From an uncultured Bacteroidota bacterium (lineage in GTDB: Bacteria > Bacteroidota > Bacteroidia > AKYH767-A > 2013-40CM-41-45): a stretch of DNA of 58,247 bases. The notes beneath the pieces are model-generated. The model saw nothing but the letters and a program-made list of their open reading frames with translations. It had not been told where the DNA came from and made no database searches. Positions 50,590-58,247 of this stretch are shown here, in pieces. How positions within the stretch are numbered: position 1 is the stretch's first letter; each line of letters starts with the position of its first letter. The stretch lies in the NCBI GenBank assembly GCA_937871435.1, contig CALMQM010000090.1, positions 1 to 58,247 of the forward strand, read 5' to 3'. The position numbers and the translations under genes were made by a program.

Positions 50590-53208
50590 ATGACAAAAAA
50601 AATTACACTAGTAATCTGTGCCATTCTTTTCATTGCATCTCCGATGTTCTCACAAGTTGATGTCAGAACTATCGACATGGCAAAGCTCAACCAGGCCAAG
50701 CTGGAGGGCAAACTAACAGGACATGAGAAATATGTCAACTACGAGGCGCTGGGAAAGAACCCCGCGAGAATTGCTGCGAACTCACAATTGGGAAATTCAA
50801 TCAACACTGCGACTGGTTGTGCCTGCTGGGTTCCACGTGATGCAAGCTGGCAGGTAGCACAGTTTGACGGATCAGGCGGTAGTGGCGGTCCGGGTGTGCC
50901 ACCAGACTACAGAAATGACGACTGGTCTACTGTAAGCATCACCATTCCATTTCCATTTTGTTTTTACGGGCAACAAATCAATGCCATTTATATCAACAAT
51001 AACGGAAACGTTTCTATCAACACTGCTTACTCCACTTTCACTGCGAATTCTTTCCCTGATCCAACGTATACCATGATTGCGCCTTTCTGGGCTGATGTGG
51101 ATACACGTGGAGCAGGAAGCGGTATTGTGTATTATCAATTGACCAACACTCACCTCATTGTTCAATGGGAAAATGTAGGTTACTTCAGTAATCATGATGA
51201 TTTAAAAAATACTTTTCAGTTGATCATGACAGATGGATTTGATCCACTTCTTCCACCCGGATCGAATGTATCCTTCTGTTACCAGGATATGCAATGGACT
51301 ACAGGTGATGCATCAAGCGGTACAGGTGGTTTTGGTGGTACTCCTGCAACTGTTGGAGTAAATCAGGGAAATGGTGTTGACTATATTCAAATCGGATTGT
51401 TCGATCAGGCAGGAGCATCTTATGATGGACCTTATGGAAACAACGACGGTATTGACGCCCTCGATAACCAGTCTTTCATTCTGAATACATGTCAGAGCGG
51501 AAGCAACGTTCCTCCGATTCTGAACTCTTCACAGGCATGTGATACATTGAGTGTTTGCGAAGGCGATACTATCTTGCTTGAAGGATTCTTCCTTTCTCCG
51601 GAGCAAGGACAAATTACCACAGTTACTACTTCTTCAACAATGACCGGAGTGACTGTAACATCACTTCCGGGAAATACATCTAACTTTTCTGTTCAGGTTG
51701 TAGGCCAGGCATCCAATATCGGATTAAATCAATTATTGATCATCGCAACTGACGATGGAGTGCCTGCACGTTCTTCACAGATTCCTGTAGTCATCAATGT
51801 GAAAGCCGCACCTATTACTCAGATCACAACAAGTAACGTAAGTTGTTATGGTGGTCATAACGGAGCTGCCAACCTGAATCTGGGAGGTACAGGACCATTC
51901 GAAATTATGTGGTTCCCGGGAGAAATGCAGACATCACAGGTATCGCATCTTGTTTCCGGTGTTTATACTGTAGATGTAACAAGTCCATCCGGATGTTCAG
52001 TAACACAATATGTAAATATTACACAGCCTGCACCATTGACAATTCAAACTACTTCTCAGGATGCAGACTGTTCCGGTCAAACCGGTAGTGCACTTTGTAC
52101 AGTTGGTGGCGGAACATCACCTTACAACTATACCTGGAATACTAACCCTCCTCAGAATACCAGTTCAATTTCTAATCTGACTGCAGGAACTTATACCGTT
52201 AATGTAACAGACAATCACAATTGTCGCATTTCAGGTTCGGTTGAAATTCATGGTGCTGCCGGATTCTCCGCAACGATGAGTACAACACCGGCAAGCTGTC
52301 TTGCGGCAGACGGAACTGCAAGCGTACAAACAACAGGTGGCAGCGGTGACTTCTCTTATTCATGGACTCCTACAGTGAGTACAGGCGCTAACGCGACAGG
52401 ATTATCTTCAGGAGTATATTCGGTTACCGTAATCGATAATCAGGATGGTTGTCAGCAAACGCTTTCAGCAATCGTTGGCAATACATCCGGTATTGTTGCG
52501 AGTATCGTATCGTCTACAAATGCTACTTGTCAGAATGGTGAAAACGGATCAGCTACTGCCAGTGGATCAGGCGGCACTGCTCCTTACTCCTATTTGTGGT
52601 CACCGGGTGGTGCAACAACAGCGAGTGTTTCAAATCTTTCACCGGGAACATACACCGTTGAAGTTTCCGATTACAATGGATGTCCGGATTTCGCGAATGT
52701 GACTATCGGTTATGATTTCCCTGCTCCTATAATTGACCTTGGTCCTGATACTACAATTTGTATTGGCGCAATGGTTACTCTTGATGCAGGTGCCGGTTAT
52801 CAGTATTTGTGGTCAGACAATTCAACAGGTCAAACACTGGATGTAAACGCGGTGGGAATTTATTCAGTGCTTATTACCGATGCAAATGGATGCGAATCCT
52901 ATGATGCTATAATGGTAAGCACTATTTCATGCAACCGTCAACATAGTGTATTGAGACCAAGCCGTTCGATTGGTGTTTATCCGAATCCAAGTACCGGTGT
53001 GATAGATATCAATTTCAACAACGAAGTTTCAGGTTCGGTTGAAGTAAGTATCGTTGATGTATATGGCAAAACCCTCTTCACTTCGCAAGAGAATATCAAA
53101 GCTCATGACATCCGTACATTCGACCTGAATGATTTCGCTTCCGGAATTTACTTTGTAAGAATTTCATTTGGCGAAGAAACCCAGGCTATTCGCCTGATAA
53201 AAATGTAA
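50590..53208 (+). CDS. Large surface protein with nidogen-like domain, SprB repeats and T9SS domain
   Basis: 872 residues. Signal peptide to about 21 (MFSQ). Residues about 60-300 contain a nidogen-like (NIDO) region: INAIYINNNGNVSINTAY, MIAPFWADVDTRGAGSG, HLIVQWENVGYF. From about 410 to 715 are SprB-type repeats, each with Cys, GGTSPYNYTWN or GGTAPYSYLWSPGGATT, and SNLTAGTYTVNVTD or SNLSPGTYTVEVSD. A further Ig-like unit (LGPDTTICIG...YQYLWSDNSTGQ) precedes the C-terminal T9SS type A domain (about 790-872, YPNPSTGVIDINF, ASGIYFVRIS). SprB repeats occur in the mobile adhesin of gliding flavobacteria; this protein is much shorter, so an adhesion role is inference. Strong terminator follows. 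Confidence 0.88.
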   Translation: MTKKITLVICAILFIASPMFSQVDVRTIDMAKLNQAKLEGKLTGHEKYVNYEALGKNPARIAANSQLGNSINTATGCACWVPRDASWQVAQFDGSGGSGGPGVPPDYRNDDWSTVSITIPFPFCFYGQQINAIYINNNGNVSINTAYSTFTANSFPDPTYTMIAPFWADVDTRGAGSGIVYYQLTNTHLIVQWENVGYFSNHDDLKNTFQLIMTDGFDPLLPPGSNVSFCYQDMQWTTGDASSGTGGFGGTPATVGVNQGNGVDYIQIGLFDQAGASYDGPYGNNDGIDALDNQSFILNTCQSGSNVPPILNSSQACDTLSVCEGDTILLEGFFLSPEQGQITTVTTSSTMTGVTVTSLPGNTSNFSVQVVGQASNIGLNQLLIIATDDGVPARSSQIPVVINVKAAPITQITTSNVSCYGGHNGAANLNLGGTGPFEIMWFPGEMQTSQVSHLVSGVYTVDVTSPSGCSVTQYVNITQPAPLTIQTTSQDADCSGQTGSALCTVGGGTSPYNYTWNTNPPQNTSSISNLTAGTYTVNVTDNHNCRISGSVEIHGAAGFSATMSTTPASCLAADGTASVQTTGGSGDFSYSWTPTVSTGANATGLSSGVYSVTVIDNQDGCQQTLSAIVGNTSGIVASIVSSTNATCQNGENGSATASGSGGTAPYSYLWSPGGATTASVSNLSPGTYTVEVSDYNGCPDFANVTIGYDFPAPIIDLGPDTTICIGAMVTLDAGAGYQYLWSDNSTGQTLDVNAVGIYSVLITDANGCESYDAIMVSTISCNRQHSVLRPSRSIGVYPNPSTGVIDINFNNEVSGSVEVSIVDVYGKTLFTSQENIKAHDIRTFDLNDFASGIYFVRISFGEETQAIRLIKM

Positions 53209-53242
53209 CCATCAACTCTCATTTTTAAGAGAAAATTTTTCA

Positions 53243-53287
53243 ACAAACGGGTTCAGGATAAATCATATCCTGAACCCGTTTGTTTTT
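53243..53287 (+). terminator. Terminator of the SprB-like gene
   Basis: An 18-bp perfect stem (53243-53260 with 53266-53283, loop AATCA) ends in a T tract, 34 bases after the stop codon; the strongest terminator in the window. Confidence 0.93.
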
Positions 53288-53470
53288 CAAGTCACCCATT
53301 CTGAATTTTATTTCAAAAGTCTCTATTTGTTAAAACATTCAATAATTTACCCTTCTGTTAAAAAGCATATTTAAAAAAGACTCAATGAGTAAGTCAGTTT
53401 TTTATAATTTAGTCCGGTCTATAAAATGGATAGAAATTTATAGTTCACACATTATTTGGTAAATTAAATC

Positions 53471-54028
53471 ATGAAAAAGGAACTGGCTAAAAAACAAAAG
53501 GATGAGTTACTCCTGATTCTAAAAAATCGTTTCGAAAAAAACATGAAACGACATAAAGGAATAGACTGGGCTGATGTGCAATCTAAATTGATGAAATCAG
53601 AAGCCGGTCTTTGGTCATTGAATGAAATGGAACAAAGCGGCGGAGAACCGGATGTTGTTGGTATGGATAAAAAAACCGGTGAATTTTTATTCTACGATTG
53701 TTCTCCTGAGAGTCCGAAAGACAGAAGAAGTTTGTGTTATGATCGTGCCGCTCTTAATTCAAGAAAAGAGCATAAACCCAAAAACTCCGCGGTTGATTTA
53801 GCAGCAGCCATGGGAATTGAATTGTTAACTGAAGATGAGTATCGTGCTTTACAAAAGCTGGGTAATTTCGATGCAAAAACATCCAGCTGGGTTAAAACTC
53901 CTTCAGAAATTCGTGCATTGGGTGGAGCAATTTTTTGTGATTTCAGGTACGCGACAGTGTTTACCTACCACAATGGAGCAGAATCCTATTATGCAGCGAG
54001 AGGTTTCCGGGGTTGTTTGAAAGTATGA
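53471..54028 (+). CDS. DUF4256 family protein
   Basis: 185 residues: LILKNRFEKNMKRHKGIDWADVQSKL, LWSLNEMEQSGGEPDVVGMDKKTGEFLFYDCSPESPKDRRSLCYDRAALNSRKEHKPKNSA, then a C-terminal WVKTPSEIRALGGAIFCDFRYATVFTYHNGAESYYAARGFRGCLKV. This pattern is the DUF4256 family, of unknown function, found across phyla as a single-domain cytoplasmic protein. It stands alone, convergent with the hydrolase gene. Confidence 0.9.
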   Translation: MKKELAKKQKDELLLILKNRFEKNMKRHKGIDWADVQSKLMKSEAGLWSLNEMEQSGGEPDVVGMDKKTGEFLFYDCSPESPKDRRSLCYDRAALNSRKEHKPKNSAVDLAAAMGIELLTEDEYRALQKLGNFDAKTSSWVKTPSEIRALGGAIFCDFRYATVFTYHNGAESYYAARGFRGCLKV

Positions 54029-54081
54029 TCTGACTTCGGAAAATTCTTTCGAATTCAATTTTGCAGAATAAGAATATTCAT

Positions 54082-54843
54082 TCACCTGAGGAACATTCTG
54101 AAAGCTTCCGCAACTTTTTTGGGCTCATCCATCATTGGCATGTGGCCGCTACCGGAGATGACTGAAAGAAATGATTTTGCCGAACGCGCATTCATCTCGA
54201 GTGATTTTTCAACCGGAATAAGTATATCTGCATCTCCATGAATGAGAATTACCGGAAAGGTTGAATTAGTCAGCACTGAAAATAAATTCTTCCTTTCCGC
54301 CATTGCCCTGAGAGCACCAATGACACCGGATTTGTTCTGAGAAAGTATAAGCTTGTGAAGAAATTTCCGGCTGGTATCATTTGCAGACAACTTTAGAGAC
54401 ATTTGATCAGCAATATTCCCCACTCCATTTTTTTGAACATCTTCAACTGCAAGATATCTTTTCGATTTTGCTTCCGGTGAATCTTCTCCGGTCTGAGAAG
54501 CAACCATTGCCAATCCAAGAACCTTGTCAGGATATTTTTCAGCGAAGGACAAAGCAACATATCCACCCATTGAGTGCCCGGCTAAATAAGTTCTTTCGAT
54601 CTTGAGTTTATCAAGAAGATTTTTCAGATCATCCGCAAATGATTCCATTGAATACTTTGCCTCTACACACGGAGATTTTCCAAAACCCCGAAGATCCGGA
54701 AGTATGAGATCAAAATCATTTTGACAATGTGGAATTAAGTTGTTCCAAATTGTATGATCTAACGGATAGCCATGCAAAAGCATTAGAGGCAATCCTTTTC
54801 CGATTCTCTTGTAATTCAATTCAACAATAATGTCCGGGTTCAA
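54082..54843 (-). CDS. Alpha/beta hydrolase
   Basis: 253 residues of the standard fold: LPLMLLHGYPLDHTIWNNLIP (oxyanion HGYP near 25), LPDLRGFGKSP, the nucleophile elbow AGHSMGGYVALSF (Ser near 96), ILIHGDADILIP with the acid (near 200), and the catalytic His in SGSGHMPMMDEP (near 235). A cap domain lies at about 115-190. Substrates range from esters to lactones in this family; the specific one is not inferable. Single gene, converging with DUF4256. Confidence 0.9.
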   Translation of the reverse strand: MNPDIIVELNYKRIGKGLPLMLLHGYPLDHTIWNNLIPHCQNDFDLILPDLRGFGKSPCVEAKYSMESFADDLKNLLDKLKIERTYLAGHSMGGYVALSFAEKYPDKVLGLAMVASQTGEDSPEAKSKRYLAVEDVQKNGVGNIADQMSLKLSANDTSRKFLHKLILSQNKSGVIGALRAMAERKNLFSVLTNSTFPVILIHGDADILIPVEKSLEMNARSAKSFLSVISGSGHMPMMDEPKKVAEAFRMFLR

Positions 54844-54967
54844 AATCCTGGGTTTAATTAAAACACAACATTGTTTTGTACAAAATTGAAATGAACATTT
54901 TTAAAAAACTACAGAGCTAAATCAGAAATCAGATTTTTTTCCTGATTACATTTCAGAAAATGAAGTA

Positions 54968-55696
54968 TCAGGCAGGAACTTCAATGTTTTTTTTCCGCAC
55001 TAAATCGAGAGCGAACTGAAATTGCTCCTGTTCCGTGAGATTGGAATTATCAAGTACAACAGCATCGTCAGCTTGTCGTAACGGACTTTCTGAACGGTGT
55101 GTATCGGTGTAATCTCTGTCCTGAATATTTTTCATTACTTCATCCATAGTCACCATAAAACCTTTTGCATTCAGTTCATCGAAGCGGCGTTTGGCTCTGA
55201 TTTCATGGCGGGCGGTCATAAAAATTTTCAGTTCAGCAGAAGGAAAAACCATAGTTCCAATATCTCTTCCATCCATTACTACTCCTTTGTGCGAACCGTA
55301 ACTTTGTTGTAGTTCGACCATACGGTGCCTGATTTCGGGAATAGCGCTAACCGGACTTACCCAATCAGAAACTTTCAGATCCCGAATCCGGGTTTCTACA
55401 TTCAGGCCATTCAGAAAAACTTCGGATAAACCGGTGTTTGGATTCACATGGAAACTGATATGAATATTATCCATTAAACCTGCCATTTGCTTTTCCGTCA
55501 TGGCAGCTAATTGTTCCATTGTTATATCGTGTTGTTGAATGAACAAGGTAACAGCCCTGTACATTGCTCCTGAATCTATATAGCTGTAACCGAGCTTTTT
55601 GGCTAAAGCTTTGGCCAGGGTACTCTTCCCGCATGAAGAATATCCGTCAATCGCAATAATAATTTTAGGACTTTTTACAGACGGCTTTTCTTGCAT
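54968..55696 (-). CDS. cmk: Cytidylate kinase
   Basis: 242 residues from MQEKPSVKSPKIIIAIDGYSSCGKSTLAKALAKKLGY, which gives the family-like distance to the P-loop; an in-frame ATG 17 codons upstream (55747) gives 259 residues, longer than usual. Motifs: GYSSCGKST (phosphate loop), YIDSGAMYRAVTLF near 40, VVMDGRDIGTMVFP near 140, and RRFDEL near 170 in the lid. It phosphorylates CMP and dCMP. Bacteroidota often keep cmk near porQ and ispH; here porQ is about 1.1 kb away on the same strand with a divergent gene between. Confidence 0.95.
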   Translation of the reverse strand: MQEKPSVKSPKIIIAIDGYSSCGKSTLAKALAKKLGYSYIDSGAMYRAVTLFIQQHDITMEQLAAMTEKQMAGLMDNIHISFHVNPNTGLSEVFLNGLNVETRIRDLKVSDWVSPVSAIPEIRHRMVELQQSYGSHKGVVMDGRDIGTMVFPSAELKIFMTARHEIRAKRRFDELNAKGFMVTMDEVMKNIQDRDYTDTHRSESPLRQADDAVVLDNSNLTEQEQFQFALDLVRKKNIEVPA

Positions 55697-55938
55697 AACA
55701 AAGGATCCGCTTGGCGGGAAGTTAAAGCTGCTCATGGGTTTTGACAAAGAAACGAAGAAAAAATGAGTTTTTTTGATTAATAACTACTTGAAAATCCCAT
55801 TTGAATGCGGCATTCATCAAAAAATTCAGTACCAAAATTTTCCCTTCAAAGATTTAAATCGAGCGAGCAGTTTTTAATCCTTTATTTCAATTGAACATAA
55901 AGCAACAGAATCCTATATTCGCCATTCAGACTCTATCA

Positions 55939-56763
55939 ATGAAACTGTTGGCACGAGGCAGTGGATTATTTTTGGCCTTCTTCTTTTTCTTTACTTTTTC
56001 TTCCTATGCACAGGATATTCTTGTTCGTATCAACAATGATTCTATTCGTGTAAAGATTGTTGAGATGACCGGAGAAAAAATTCGTTTTCGTTATCCGGGA
56101 ATGAAAACCGGCCCGATCATGGAAATGCAAAAAAATCAGATCAAATCCATTGTTTATGAAAACGGAACGGTTGTTACGATTCTTTATAATCCATATGAAG
56201 TTTCAAAAGATTTATCTGTTCCGGACAGAAATCATGCAGTGAAAGGCGACATCATTGCTCCTTTCATGAATCATGTAACATTGGGATATGAACAGAAATT
56301 AAAGCTTGGACTCAATCTGGAATTGAAAGCCGGAATTATTGGTATGCGAGTCAATGAAAGTTTAAAATATTCGGAAGGCTTTCTGATTAAATCAGGAATA
56401 AAATTCGTGAAATGCGCTGAAGGAATTTACAAAGGACTGAAGTACAAAGATCCCCTGAAAGGAAGTTATTTCAGACCGGAACTGATATTTTGTTCATTCA
56501 AAACATTTGAAAAGCACAGCGAAATCAGGTACACACATTACACCATTAACATTGCCTTTGGAAGGCAGGCTGTGATCCGTCGTTTCCTGCTTTTTGACTG
56601 GTATGGAAGTGTGGGAACCGGGTTTCGGACAACAACTTACAATCTCAAATCAGATTACGATTCAAAAGAAGTAGATTTTAATTATGCTTATTCGCACCTT
56701 TTCTTTGGAAAAAAACTACCACTCGTTTTAAGTGGTGGAATGTCGATCGGTGTTGTCTTTTAA
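55939..56763 (+). CDS. Secreted protein with a beta-barrel-like C-terminus
   Basis: 274 residues from MKLLARGSGLFLAFFFFFTFSSYAQ (signal peptide, cleavage near 25). Next comes DILVRINNDSIRVKIVEMTGEKIRFRYPGMKTGPIMEMQKNQIKSIVYENGT, a small domain common at the start of Bacteroidota envelope proteins (pattern D-x-I-x-x-x-N-x-D-x-I-x-x-K-V, G-P, I-x-Y-x-N-G). The rest alternates polar and aromatic residues and ends VLSGGMSIGVVF, like an outer-membrane barrel of about eight strands. No named family. It is divergent from cmk and convergent with porQ. Confidence 0.65.
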   Translation: MKLLARGSGLFLAFFFFFTFSSYAQDILVRINNDSIRVKIVEMTGEKIRFRYPGMKTGPIMEMQKNQIKSIVYENGTVVTILYNPYEVSKDLSVPDRNHAVKGDIIAPFMNHVTLGYEQKLKLGLNLELKAGIIGMRVNESLKYSEGFLIKSGIKFVKCAEGIYKGLKYKDPLKGSYFRPELIFCSFKTFEKHSEIRYTHYTINIAFGRQAVIRRFLLFDWYGSVGTGFRTTTYNLKSDYDSKEVDFNYAYSHLFFGKKLPLVLSGGMSIGVVF

Positions 56764-56774
56764 ACTTCCGATAC

Positions 56775-56808
56775 TCCTGAAACAAATCTTTTTTCAGGAT
56801 TTCTTTTT
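56775..56808. terminator. Hairpin between the barrel-like gene and porQ
   Basis: TCCTGAAA (56775-56782) pairs with TTTCAGGA (56792-56799), followed on the plus strand by a T-rich run. It overlaps the porQ stop codon and mainly serves the plus-strand gene. Confidence 0.65.
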
Positions 56809-57837
56809 AATGAATTCTGACAAATTGGTAGAGATTGAAAAATGATTTGCCCCACCGGCCAGGTGATAATTTCCCCTGCCGTAGCTGAGTATAAATTTGC
56901 TGATCTTTAATCCAAACCCAAAGGAGAAACCAACTGTTCCCGGTCTGGAATCGATAGATAACTCCCTGCGTCTTTGAAAATTATATGCAGCCCGGAGATG
57001 AAAATTCTTTGATAACAATACTTCCGCTCCGACAATAAAATGTCGGGAGAATTTATTAAAGAAACCAATTGTCTTTACCTGAGCTTCACCTGTGAGTGGA
57101 TCTACATCACCTAAATCGTTGGGGTCAGAATAAGACATATCAAATTTTTCCAGGTGTCGGTAAGTCAGATTAAATCGAAGTGGTGTGTGGGCCAGTCGTT
57201 TGGAAACTGCAATCAAGGCTTCGGCAGGAAGTGGTTCATTATTGTCTTTCACATAATTTTTCAGCTGTGCACCCACATTTTTTGCTTCAGCAGTAATTGT
57301 CCATTGTCGCAGGGAGTCATAATAAGTGGCGGAAATATCAGCGGCAAGTCCAAAAGCATTGTAGATATAATAGTCGCTGTAAATTCCTTTGATGGTAGCA
57401 CCGAATGAAAATAGTGGATTGTATTGATATCCCCAGCCGATGTTTAATGCATAATCAGAAGCATGAAAAGTTCCCTGAATATCACCATACACATCCGTTT
57501 CTTTGAAATCGCCATAATTCGCATAATGCATACTTGCTAAAAAAGTTCCGAGCTTATCGAAATCTTTAACATAAGAAGCATCACCGAATTTTACTCCGTC
57601 GACGTAGGTTACGGCACTTAATGCGATAGATTTACTCATTGATTCATTGAGCAATGATGGAGCCTGTAAGGCACTGTTGATATCATTGTCGCGAACTGAA
57701 ATAAATGTTCCTCCTAAAGCGGCGATTCTTGCTGAAGCCGGGACATTCAAAAAGGAATACACTGAAGCTCCACCAATCTGAGCATATGAAGTTGCCGAAA
57801 TAATAAAACAAATTAATGCGAAGTAGTGTTTCTTCAT
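56794..57837 (-). CDS. porQ: Type IX secretion system protein PorQ
   Basis: 347 residues: signal peptide to about 19 (SYAQ), then the PorQ/PorV-like barrel pattern with GGASVYSFLNVPASARIAALGGTFISVRDNDINSALQAPSLLNES at the N-terminus, ALNIGWGYQYNPLFSFGATIKGIYS and RAAYNFQRRRELSIDSRPGTVGFSFGFGLKISKFILSYGRG near the end. PorQ is an outer-membrane accessory of the T9SS (PorU-PorV-PorQ-PorZ attachment complex), which processes and anchors CTD cargo. Four CTD-bearing cargo genes lie elsewhere in this window. Most other por genes are outside it. Confidence 0.9.
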   Translation of the reverse strand: MKKHYFALICFIISATSYAQIGGASVYSFLNVPASARIAALGGTFISVRDNDINSALQAPSLLNESMSKSIALSAVTYVDGVKFGDASYVKDFDKLGTFLASMHYANYGDFKETDVYGDIQGTFHASDYALNIGWGYQYNPLFSFGATIKGIYSDYYIYNAFGLAADISATYYDSLRQWTITAEAKNVGAQLKNYVKDNNEPLPAEALIAVSKRLAHTPLRFNLTYRHLEKFDMSYSDPNDLGDVDPLTGEAQVKTIGFFNKFSRHFIVGAEVLLSKNFHLRAAYNFQRRRELSIDSRPGTVGFSFGFGLKISKFILSYGRGNYHLAGGANHFSISTNLSEFIKKKS

Positions 57838-57996
57838 GGAGATGCAAAGAAAATAAAAATTCGATGTGAGTGGTTAACGAATTTTCAGGTGAATTATTGT
57901 CCTGGTATCCATGTCTGATTCTACGTCACTTTTCGATTAGCTCAACGTCTAACCATAAAGACAGAACTTTCTAAAATAGGGTCATTCTTTTACTTA

Positions 57997-58004
57997 CCTT
58001 TGCA
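57997..58004 (+). promoter_or_regulatory. Putative -7 element of uvrA
   Basis: TACCTTTG fits TAnnTTTG and lies 24 bases before the start codon; no clear -33 element. Confidence 0.5.
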
Positions 58005-58028
58005 AGTCCCACATTTTTGCATCGAAAT

Positions 58029-58247
58029 ATGTCTGTTGATCAGGAATTTTTAGAAATCTACGGAGCAAGGGTTCACAACCTGAAAAATATTGACCTCACA
58101 TTCCCTCGAAATCAACTTGTTGTGATTACGGGACTGAGTGGCAGCGGAAAATCTTCACTTGCTTTCGACACGATCTATGCCGAAGGTCAGCGGCGATATT
58201 TAGAGAGTTTTTCAGCCTATGCCCGGCAGTTTTTGGGGAATATGGAA
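58029..58247 (+). CDS. uvrA: Excinuclease ABC subunit A (partial, 5' end)
   Basis: The first 73 codons only: [18 protein letters not shown], then the Walker [22 protein letters not shown] and [16 protein letters not shown], the UvrA N-terminal hallmark. UvrA is the damage-recognition ATPase of nucleotide excision repair. Divergent from porQ; the rest is beyond the window. Confidence 0.97.
   Translation, partial: MSVDQEFLEIYGARVHNLKNIDLTFPRNQLVVITGLSGSGKSSLAFDTIYAEGQRRYLESFSAYARQFLGNME

Overview
The window looks like chromosomal DNA of a member of the Bacteroidota, most likely uncultured or environmental. Reasons: several secreted proteins end in a type IX secretion (T9SS) sorting domain, and the T9SS component PorQ is encoded at the right end. 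The primary sigma factor is the short Bacteroidota type of about 288 residues. Many genes are preceded by the -7 motif TAnnTTTG that this sigma recognises. GWxTD, DUF4907, TamL and SprB-like proteins are also lineage markers. Base composition is moderately AT-rich and even. I see no insertion sequence, prophage, CRISPR array or rRNA operon.

Layout. 1-7.4 kb: end of lpd, mscL, asnB, a lipoprotein plus M2 (ACE-like) peptidase pair, and a PKD-containing T9SS cargo protein. 7.4-12.9 kb: tRNA-Ala(GGC) beside a truncated tRNA copy and a duplicated terminator, then the Omp85 lipoprotein TamL, a small secreted repeat protein, class I FBP aldolase and accD. 13-18.7 kb: housekeeping block rpsO-pnp-rpoD-rpe and a lysine-forming saccharopine dehydrogenase-like enzyme. 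18.8-23.8 kb: a 1125-residue secreted sortilin-type propeller protein with a dockerin-like tail and two small secreted proteins. 23.9-27.1 kb: trmD-rplS, a CoA-binding protein, an MFS transporter and tRNA-Ser(UGA).

27.2-33.2 kb is the most accessory-looking part. It holds a GlxA/AraC-type regulator divergent from VOC and SRPBCC genes, an HxlR regulator set head-to-head with a second SRPBCC-TfoX-DUF1905 operon, and an arsenic operon arsR-arsM-aqp-arsC. That operon carries two matching palindromic operators and has no dedicated arsenite pump in the window. 33.4-41.5 kb: another T9SS cargo protein, two family 2 glycosyltransferases, a GWxTD protein and a cytoplasmic TPR hybrid histidine kinase. 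41.6-50 kb (mainly minus strand): GlcNAc-kinase-like gene, rnz, a T9SS cargo protein, a STAS protein, pyrB, pyrR, a DUF1569-like gene, rpsA and ispH. 50-58.2 kb: heptamer repeat tract, NIDO/SprB-type T9SS protein, DUF4256, alpha/beta hydrolase, cmk, a barrel-like outer-membrane protein, porQ and the start of uvrA.

How the parts connect: PorQ belongs to the T9SS that would export the CTD-bearing proteins at 5.5, 33.4, 43.4 and 50.6 kb. TamL serves outer-membrane assembly. The ars genes form one regulated detoxification unit (arsenate reduction, arsenite methylation, passive arsenite movement). I found no clear wholly new system. The best leads are regulatory: the ArsR operators, the TGTCCAAAT triad, the HxlR/SRPBCC start-to-start junction, the tRNA-Ala duplication, and a scattered family of 7-bp-period intergenic repeats.
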